Assembly: GCA_007122815.1 (NCBI GenBank)
Contig: SKSV01000223.1
Coordinates: 1 to 7,509, forward strand
DNA: 7,509 bases
From: Trueperaceae bacterium
GTDB taxonomy: Bacteria; Deinococcota; Deinococci; Deinococcales; Trueperaceae
Direction of reading: 5' to 3'
Shown here: piece after piece, positions 1 to 5,785 of the stretch
How positions within the stretch are numbered: the stretch's first letter is position 1
Layout: the number at the start of each line of letters is the position of its first letter
Notes under the pieces: model-generated
What the model was told of the DNA's origin: nothing
Database searches by the model: none
Seen by the model: the letters and a program-made list of their open reading frames with translations, nothing else
Made by a program: the position numbers and the translations under genes

Positions 1-313
1 CTAACGACGTAAGCATGGTAGCAAGGTTGGCTAGCGTCGCAGCGTCTCGGCGGATACCGGAGGAGGGTATTCTGCTGAACTGATGGCGGCTCTCGACCGA
101 GCTCTCGCGCACCCGGCGAGTTCGTTCGTTTGCGGCGTTTGCCACGGCCCCCGACGCGCTCGACGTGGTAGCTTCGAGCCGGAAGAGCGTGGCAGCGAGC
201 GCCGCCGGTCCCGGTCGGGTTGGGAGGCCCACGGGAAACGAGCGCTCGGCGGGAGGGGGGCAGGCCGGCCGGAACGGCCTCGCCCACTCGCGTGGCGGCC
301 CCGACGCGGGATC
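1..313. other. Leader region with no convincing gene
   Basis: No gene is supported here. A frame open from the left edge ends at a TGA at 81-83 that overlaps an ATG at 83 (TGATG). That ATG opens a frame running into the signalling gene downstream. Its first 77 codons are arginine-rich, and about a quarter of them end in A or T, which matches the local base composition and not the GC-ending codons of the four real genes. I therefore read 83-313 as untranslated or upstream sequence. A small hairpin lies at 52-72 with a Shine-Dalgarno-like GGAGGAG in its loop. I could not find a -35/-10 pair good enough to call a promoter. Confidence 0.6.
52..72 (+). promoter_or_regulatory. Small hairpin with a Shine-Dalgarno-like loop
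   Basis: GGATACC (52-58) pairs with GGTATTC (66-72) over seven positions, one of them G-T. The 7-base loop reads GGAGGAG, an anti-16S-like sequence. It lies 10 bases before the ATG at 83 and far from the preferred start at 314. It could be a translation control element for a start at 83, or chance. No T-run follows, so it is not an obvious terminator. Confidence 0.25.
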
Positions 314-2488
314 ATGGAAGAGGCTCACCCGACGACTACAGCGAACGACGAAGGCCGCCTCAAGGCGCTCCGGGAGCGCGTGCTGTCGGGCTTCCCCGAA
401 GACGACGGCGCCGAGCTCGTCGAGCTGCTCAGATCGGTCTTCGCAGGCGAGAGCTTCAGCGTCAGCGACCTCAGGCGCGTGGGCCAGCCTGTCGTGTACG
501 TCAGCGACGGCTTCCTCGCGCTGACGGGTTTCAGGCGCGAGGAAGCCCTGGGGAGGGACCTCGGTTTCCTCATGCGCGACGACACCGATCAGGAGGAGGT
601 GCGCGTCGTACGGGACGCAGTGCGCGACGGACGCGCCGCTACCGCGTTGGTGCGCTGCTACAGGCGCGACGGAAGCCTCTTCTGGAACGAGCAGCGCCAC
701 TACCCCATCAAGGACTCCCGTGACCGCGTGGGCCATCTCGTGGTCGTCCAACGCGACGTCAGCGACCTCGTCCATGCCCGCAGCGCCAACGAAGTCGCGC
801 GCCAACTAGCCTCCAGTCTTGGTGGCGACGGGGCGTTCTTCAGTTACGGCGCCATCCTCGACGCCGCCGGCAACGCGCGCATCAGCTGGACCCACGACGG
901 CGTCGCTTCGGTGCTAGGGCGCTCACCCGCCGAGGTCCAGGGCAAGGACCTCGCCGACCTGATATCACCCGAGGACCGTGACGCGGTGCGGGAGCGCCTG
1001 CGGGCGCTCCGCTCCGAGGGCGGTTCGCGCCGTGACCGGTACAGGATGCTGGCCGAGGGCGGGAGGGTCCGTTGGGTGGAGGACTTCGCGGCGGTGTCGT
1101 GGCGCTCCACGGAAGCCGACCTCGTAGCGGTGCACGGCGTGGTCCGCGACGTCACCGCCGAGCGGCTCAGGCGCCTCGAGATAGGCGACGTCGACGCGTT
1201 GACTGGACTACCCAGCGAACGGGTCCTCGACGATCGCCTCGACCAGGCCGTGCGACAATCTCGCCGTTACGGCGGCGTCGCTGGTCTCGTGCTGCTCGAG
1301 CTCGACAACTTCGACTTCGTGCACCGCACCCTGAACCCTCGCCGTGGCGAGCGCTTCATGCGTGAAGCGACCAGGCGGCTGCAGCGCGCCTTGAGGCGCT
1401 CCGACACGCTCGCCTTGGTGCGGCCGGGTTGCTTCGGAGTGGTGCTACCGGACCTCAACGACACCGGAGCGGTTGTCCCGGTGGTCGAGAAGCTCCTCGC
1501 CTGGGTAGCTCGACCGTTCCAGGACGGGACCCTGCGGGTGGAGCTCGCGGCCAGCGCCGGGGTCGCGGTTGCTCCGGCGGACGGCCGCCGTACCGAGGTG
1601 TTGCGGGAGCGCGCCGAGTCCGCTCTGCAGCGCGCCCGCGCAGCGGGAGGGTCGCGCTTCGCCTTCGCCGATGCGGAACTCGGCAAGGCCGCGGAGGAGC
1701 GCCTGACCCTCGAGCACGACCTGCGCCGCGCCTTCGCCGAGGACCAACTCGTGCTCCACTACCAGCCGCGCGTGCACCTCAGGGACGGCCGCGAGTGCGG
1801 GGTTGAGGCGCTGGTCCGCTGGCGTCACCCCGAACGCGGGCTGCTCCTCCCCGGCGAGTTCCTGCCTGGGTTGTACCGAGCACGCCTGGGCGATGCCCTC
1901 TTCGAGTGGGTCCTGGAGAACGCCGTTGCTCAGGCGTCAGCTTGGAGCGAGCGTGGCACGCGGCGTCGTGTGTCGGTCAACGTCGGACCGGGGCTTCTCG
2001 AGCGCACGGACTTCGCTCAGGTGGTGCAGACCACCCTCGAGCGCTGGCACCTACACCCCGGCCTGCTCGAGCTCGAGCTCAGGTCCGAGTTCGAGCTCAG
2101 AGACGACGCGGGCGTGCAGGCACTGGACCGCGGTCGTGACCAGCTCGGTGCCGTGCGGCGGCTCGGCGTCGGAGTCGCACTGGACGACTTCGGAGCGGTC
2201 GCCACGAGCTTCACGCAGCTACGCCGCCTGCCGGTCGACGCCCTGAAGATCGACCGTTCCTTCGTCGCGCGCGTCGGTGACAGCGCCGAGCGCGGCGACG
2301 TCGAGCTCGTGCGCGCCATGGTGACGATCGGTCACGGTCTCGGGCTGACCGTCGTGGCCGAGGGCATCGAGACCCCGAAGCAGCGCGAGCGCGTATGCTC
2401 CATGGCGGTGACCGAGGGGCAGGGTTACCTCTTCAGCCATGCCGTCCCGAGCGAGCTTGTCGGGATCTCCCCGACGGCCACCGAGTAG
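314..2488 (+). CDS. LOV-like PAS-PAS-GGDEF-EAL signalling protein
   Basis: A cytoplasmic 724-residue cyclic-di-GMP-type protein with no signal peptide or membrane segment. Domains in order are a LOV-like PAS (about 55-151), a second PAS with PAC-like end (about 175-287), GGDEF (about 290-455) and EAL (about 465-712). The LOV-like domain has LTGFRREEALGR, a TD pair at 91-92, FWN at 123-125 and VVVQRDVS at 143-150, but the photoactive Cys is Leu83. In the GGDEF domain the signature aligns without gaps to RPGCF (370-374) and the upstream metal/GTP motif is also lost, so cyclase activity is very unlikely. An RxxD inhibitory-site motif (361-364) remains. The EAL domain keeps E498, N556, E588, D624, D625, K645, E683 and Q703, the usual metal and catalytic positions. 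The loop after DDFG and the second Glu of the ExTE motif have changed, so phosphodiesterase activity is possible but uncertain. ATG at 314 is preferred because codon composition becomes gene-like there. The only other in-frame start upstream is the ATG at 83, and neither has a good ribosome binding site. Confidence 0.94.
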   Translation: MEEAHPTTTANDEGRLKALRERVLSGFPEDDGAELVELLRSVFAGESFSVSDLRRVGQPVVYVSDGFLALTGFRREEALGRDLGFLMRDDTDQEEVRVVRDAVRDGRAATALVRCYRRDGSLFWNEQRHYPIKDSRDRVGHLVVVQRDVSDLVHARSANEVARQLASSLGGDGAFFSYGAILDAAGNARISWTHDGVASVLGRSPAEVQGKDLADLISPEDRDAVRERLRALRSEGGSRRDRYRMLAEGGRVRWVEDFAAVSWRSTEADLVAVHGVVRDVTAERLRRLEIGDVDALTGLPSERVLDDRLDQAVRQSRRYGGVAGLVLLELDNFDFVHRTLNPRRGERFMREATRRLQRALRRSDTLALVRPGCFGVVLPDLNDTGAVVPVVEKLLAWVARPFQDGTLRVELAASAGVAVAPADGRRTEVLRERAESALQRARAAGGSRFAFADAELGKAAEERLTLEHDLRRAFAEDQLVLHYQPRVHLRDGRECGVEALVRWRHPERGLLLPGEFLPGLYRARLGDALFEWVLENAVAQASAWSERGTRRRVSVNVGPGLLERTDFAQVVQTTLERWHLHPGLLELELRSEFELRDDAGVQALDRGRDQLGAVRRLGVGVALDDFGAVATSFTQLRRLPVDALKIDRSFVARVGDSAERGDVELVRAMVTIGHGLGLTVVAEGIETPKQRERVCSMAVTEGQGYLFSHAVPSELVGISPTATE
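2073..2100 (+). repeat. 18-bp-period direct repeat inside the EAL domain
   Basis: TCGAGCTCAG occurs at 2073-2082 and again at 2091-2100. The surrounding sequence is a run of GAGCTC-rich codons giving an ELELR then EFELR repeat in the protein (residues 586-596). It overlaps the position of the conserved ExTE metal-ligand strand. It may reflect a six-codon duplication or only repeated Glu-Leu codons. Confidence 0.4.
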
Positions 2489-2576
2489 GCTGCGAGTTCA
2501 CCTACGTGGGGCGCGCGAGCTCGGCCCCGCGGAACGCGAACCCAAGTGAGCAGCCACTTCAGTCTAGGAGCCTTGC
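2489..2576 (+). other. Short intergenic gap before the oligopeptidase gene
   Basis: This 88-bp gap separates two same-strand genes. It holds two weak inverted repeats. One is GGGGC (2508-2512) with GCCCC (2524-2528), the other AAGTG (2544-2548) with CACTT (2555-2559). Neither is followed by a T-run, so there is no clear terminator, and I see no convincing promoter. Co-transcription of the two genes is possible but not shown. Confidence 0.4.
2565..2570 (+). promoter_or_regulatory. Ribosome binding site of the oligopeptidase gene
   Basis: TAGGAG lies six bases before the ATG at 2577, which is ideal spacing. It fixes the start, and the resulting N-terminus (TNPL within the first eight residues) resembles that of E. 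coli oligopeptidase A. This is the only clearly good Shine-Dalgarno site in the window. Confidence 0.75.
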
Positions 2577-4634
2577 ATGCAAGAACGAACGAACCCGCTG
2601 TGCTCGCGAGCCGAGCGCATCGCCTTCGCCGACGTCACCCCCGAGGACGTCGAGAGCGGCGTCGCCGACGCCGTCAGTGAGGCCGAGAACGCCTTCGAGG
2701 AGCTGCTCGCGGGGCCCGGGCAAACCTCCGAGCGAACGTACTCCAACACCCTGGATCCCCTGGACGACCTCGTGGACCGCGTGCAGCGCGTCTACGGCTA
2801 CGCGTACCACCTGACGACCGTGCGTTCCACGCCCGCGCTGCGAGACGCCTTCGCGCGCGTGCAGCCACGCTACGCGCGCTTCATGGCCGAACTCAGCAGC
2901 CACTCCGGGCTCTACCGAGCCCTCAGGGAGGTCGCCGACGGCCCAGAGGTGGCCCGCCTCGATCCCACCAGACGTCGCCACCTCGACAAGACCCTGCGCG
3001 AGCTGCGCCGCTCAGGCGCTGCCCTGGACGCAGCTGAGCGCGACCGCGTCACCGAGCTACGGGTGGAGCTCGCCCAGCTCGCGACGCGCTTCAGCGAGAA
3101 CGTGCTAGACGCCACCCAGGCCTATCACTTGGACCTCGACGACGAGGAGACCCTAGCAGGGCTCCCGGCGTCGGTGGTGGCGCGAGCCCGCGCCGAAGCG
3201 CGAGGGGCTGGACGTGAGGGTTGGCGCTTCACGCTTCACGCCCCCTCGATCATGCCGGTGCTACGGCACAGCCGCAGGCGCGGGCTGCGCGAGACGCTGT
3301 GGCGGGCCTACACCCAGCGGGCCGACGGGGGAGAGCACGACAACCGGCAGCTGGTGGGACGCATCCTCTCGCGGCGTCGCGAACTGGCCCAGCTCCTGGG
3401 TTACGCCGACTTCGCAGAGTACGTGCTCGAGGAGCGTATGGTCGGCAAGGTCGAGAAAGCGCGCGGCTTCCTCGGCACCCTCGAGGAGCGCACCCGCCCG
3501 TACTTCGAGCGCGAGATCGAGGACCTGAAGGGTTTCGCGCGCGCCGAGCTGGAGCTCGACCAACTGGAGCCCTGGGACGTGCGCTTCGCCTTCGAGCGGT
3601 TGCGAGAGAGCCGCTTCGACTTCGACGAAGAGGCCCTGCGGCCCTACTTCCCACTACCCCTCGTCGAAGAGGGGATCTTCGACCTCGCAAGCGAGCTCTT
3701 CGGCCTGCGCTTCCGAGAGGTCAGCGCCCCTGAGAGATGGCACGAGGACGTGCGTTGCTACGAGATCATCGACGAATCGGGCCGCCAGATCGGCAGCTTC
3801 TACACCGACTGGTACCCGCGCGAGGGCAAGCGCGGCGGCGCCTGGATGAACGAGTTGGTGAACGGGGGGCCGCGGCCCGACGGCAGCTTCGACCCGCACG
3901 TCGGGGTGGTTTGCGGGAACCTCACGCCCGGTGATGACGGCAGCCCCGCGCTGCTGGACTTCACCGAGGTGCAAACGCTCTTCCACGAGTTCGGGCACCT
4001 GCTTCACCAGATGCTCACCAACGTCGAGGTACGCGCTCGCGGCCAAGGAGCGGTGGCTTGGGACTTCATCGAGGTCCCTTCGCAGCTCCTCGAGAACTGG
4101 ACGTACGAGCCCGAGGCGCTCTCCCGCTTCGCGCGGCGCGTCGACACCGGCGAGGTGATCCCAGCGCAACTCGTGGAGAAGCTAGCGTGCTCCCGTCACT
4201 TCATGGAGGCCTGGGCGCAGATGCGCCAGCTGTCGTTCGCTGACCTGGATCTGGCGCTGCACGTCGATTACCTGCCAGGTGGCGGCGAGGACCCGCAGAG
4301 CTTCGCTCAGGAGCGTATGGCCCGCTTCGACCTCGCTCCACACTTCGTCTCGAAGGGCTTCCTCTGCAGCTTCTCGCACATCATGGCCGGTTCGTACGCG
4401 GCGGGTTACTACTCGTACAAGTGGAGCGAGGCGCTCGAGGCCGACGCCTTCACGCGCTTCCGCCAGGCTGGACTGTTCGACCGCGCCACGGGCCGCGAGC
4501 TGGTGGAGAGGGTACTCGCGTGCGGCGACTCCGCCGACCCGGCAGAGCTCTTCGCATCGTTCATGGGGCGCGAACTCCGGGTCGACGCGCTGATCGAGAG
4601 GAACCTAGGGCCGGCACCGGCGGCGGCGGGCTGA
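2577..4634 (+). CDS. prlC: M3-family zinc oligopeptidase, oligopeptidase A type
   Basis: A cytoplasmic metallopeptidase of 685 residues that cleaves short peptides, probably finishing intracellular protein turnover and degrading released signal peptides as E. coli oligopeptidase A (680 residues) does. The zinc site is complete: HEFGH at 470-474, then the third ligand E499 in DFIEVPS, 29 residues after the first His as in thimet oligopeptidase. The substrate-side segment at 601-616 (H601, G605, Y607, Y611, Y614, W616) matches the family's conserved His, Gly and catalytic Tyr positions. The helical N-terminal half also resembles OpdA (NVLDAT at 175-180, LAQLLG at 270-275, LRPYFP at 354-359, KRGGAWM at 418-424). 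There is no signal peptide and no sign of truncation. It follows the signalling gene by 88 bp and ends 32 bp from a convergent gene. OpdA and dipeptidyl carboxypeptidase Dcp are close relatives. The N-terminus and the DxxExPS region favour OpdA, so the symbol rests on family resemblance. Confidence 0.95.
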   Translation: MQERTNPLCSRAERIAFADVTPEDVESGVADAVSEAENAFEELLAGPGQTSERTYSNTLDPLDDLVDRVQRVYGYAYHLTTVRSTPALRDAFARVQPRYARFMAELSSHSGLYRALREVADGPEVARLDPTRRRHLDKTLRELRRSGAALDAAERDRVTELRVELAQLATRFSENVLDATQAYHLDLDDEETLAGLPASVVARARAEARGAGREGWRFTLHAPSIMPVLRHSRRRGLRETLWRAYTQRADGGEHDNRQLVGRILSRRRELAQLLGYADFAEYVLEERMVGKVEKARGFLGTLEERTRPYFEREIEDLKGFARAELELDQLEPWDVRFAFERLRESRFDFDEEALRPYFPLPLVEEGIFDLASELFGLRFREVSAPERWHEDVRCYEIIDESGRQIGSFYTDWYPREGKRGGAWMNELVNGGPRPDGSFDPHVGVVCGNLTPGDDGSPALLDFTEVQTLFHEFGHLLHQMLTNVEVRARGQGAVAWDFIEVPSQLLENWTYEPEALSRFARRVDTGEVIPAQLVEKLACSRHFMEAWAQMRQLSFADLDLALHVDYLPGGGEDPQSFAQERMARFDLAPHFVSKGFLCSFSHIMAGSYAAGYYSYKWSEALEADAFTRFRQAGLFDRATGRELVERVLACGDSADPAELFASFMGRELRVDALIERNLGPAPAAAG

Positions 4635-4635
4635 C

Positions 4636-4659
4636 GAGCCCCCAGCTGCTAGGGAGCTC
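4636..4659. terminator. Hairpin between convergent genes, possible two-way terminator
   Basis: The stem pairs GAGCCCCC (4636-4643) with GGGAGCTC (4652-4659) around an 8-base loop. There is one C-A mismatch on the plus strand, which becomes a G-U pair in minus-strand RNA. It nearly fills the 32-bp gap between two converging stop codons, where a shared terminator is expected. No T-run follows on either strand, so it is not a classical intrinsic terminator. Confidence 0.35.
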
Positions 4660-4666
4660 CAGACCT

Positions 4667-5776
4667 TCAGCCGCACCACGGAGGCGCTACTCCCTCGGCC
4701 GGTGAGGCCGGGCACGCCTCCAGCGCGGCTGCTATCAGGGCGCCCGCGGCGGCGTAGTCAGCCACGCCCGCACTGACCCCTTGGCTCCTCAGGTACGCGT
4801 CGTAGACGGTCGTCACGGCTCTAGCCACGAGCGGGCGCCGCCAGCGCCGCACGGCCTCGCGAAGCGCCTCCTGGTCGGCATGCGCCGCAGCGGGCAACCC
4901 CGCCAGCAGCGCCTCGAGCGCGGCGCGCTCGGCGCTCGACTCTGAGAGCAGGGGCCGCAGCGAGGAGCCGACCAGCGACACCGAGTGCAGCGCGGTGGCG
5001 TAGCGCACCCAAGGATGGTCGCAGGACAAACCCGCGAGCATCGCCAGCGCGTCCGTGTCAGCCTCACGCGCCCAGCCTGCGGCGTGGGTCAGCTCGTGGA
5101 TCCCCGTCGCGAGGCGCGCTGCGCTCGGGAGCGAGCCGTCCACGTGGGGCTCCAGCAGCCAGGGCAGAGCGATGCCGGTGTAACCCCCGCGCAGCAGGCT
5201 GCCCGGGGGCAGCGACCGCACCCGGTTCGGCACCGCTACCGGGCGCCCCGTCACGTACGAGTCGGCTTCGCGCACGCAACGAGCGGCGGCCGCGAGCGCC
5301 TCGTCCAGCGCCGCGGGCTCGGCCCACTCTGCCAAAGCGGCGTGCGGAGCGTCGGCCTCCACGCGCTCGGCCAGGCCCTGCAGCGCGGAACTCAAGACCC
5401 GTACCTCCGCGCCGCCGGGCGCCAAGTCCAGCTTATCCGCGAGCTCCGCGCGGCGGTAAGCGGCGCCCCACGCGGGTACGAACGAGAGCGCCAGGAGCGC
5501 CGCCAAGCCGAAGAGCGCCAGGAGAGCGCGACGCCAGCGTGGAGGCCGCCAGAGCGCCCACACTAGCAGGCACATGCTGATCCCCAGCAGCAGGCTGAGC
5601 GTCAGGGAGAAAGGCACGGCTGCCTGGGCGCGGGCGGTCAGCGCCGGCCAGATCGGCCACGGCCCAGCGAACCAGCGGCTCTCGAGCCAAGCGGGTGACG
5701 CCAGCAAGAGCAGCGCGTTAAGCGCGACGAGAAGCGCGAGCGTCAGAGCGATGGCGATGGCGGAGCGTCGTCCCAC
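4667..5776 (-). CDS. DUF3810-family membrane protein with HExxH motif
   Basis: A predicted integral membrane protein of 369 residues, with hydrophobic segments at about 5-26, 56-76 and 84-103 and then a large soluble part. The soluble part has a zinc-protease-like HELTH (227-231) followed by acidic residues E238, D240 and D242. The DUF3810 family usually has HELAH followed by an REDEAN-like stretch. The C-terminal VYDAYLRSQGV segment (324-334) with its following Tyr-containing helix also fits that family. The function of DUF3810 is not established to my knowledge; a membrane-anchored metallopeptidase is an inference from the motif. The start is GTG at 5776. An in-frame TGA sits immediately upstream and no other usual start precedes the first membrane helix. 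No clear ribosome binding site is visible. It begins 9 bp after the ABC-F stop, so translation probably depends on the upstream gene. Confidence 0.85.
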   Translation of the reverse strand: MGRRSAIAIALTLALLVALNALLLLASPAWLESRWFAGPWPIWPALTARAQAAVPFSLTLSLLLGISMCLLVWALWRPPRWRRALLALFGLAALLALSFVPAWGAAYRRAELADKLDLAPGGAEVRVLSSALQGLAERVEADAPHAALAEWAEPAALDEALAAAARCVREADSYVTGRPVAVPNRVRSLPPGSLLRGGYTGIALPWLLEPHVDGSLPSAARLATGIHELTHAAGWAREADTDALAMLAGLSCDHPWVRYATALHSVSLVGSSLRPLLSESSAERAALEALLAGLPAAAHADQEALREAVRRWRRPLVARAVTTVYDAYLRSQGVSAGVADYAAAGALIAAALEACPASPAEGVAPPWCG

Positions 5777-5785
5777 TCAGGTAGC

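Noticed and set aside
83..313. 77-residue N-terminal extension of the signalling protein from the ATG at 83
   Set aside because: It is low-complexity and Arg-rich, lacks the GC-ending codon bias of the real genes, and adds no recognisable domain. The TGATG overlap keeps it as a minor possibility.
31..315. Minus-strand open frame across the leader
   Set aside because: Arg/Pro/Ser-rich translation typical of chance frames in high-GC DNA, with no recognisable motif.
2508..2559. Two inverted repeats between the signalling and peptidase genes as terminators
   Set aside because: Stems are only five base pairs and no T-run follows either one.
3654..4169. Minus-strand open frame opposite the oligopeptidase active-site region
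   Set aside because: A shadow of the strongly conserved M3 peptidase frame, with no independent start signal or motif.
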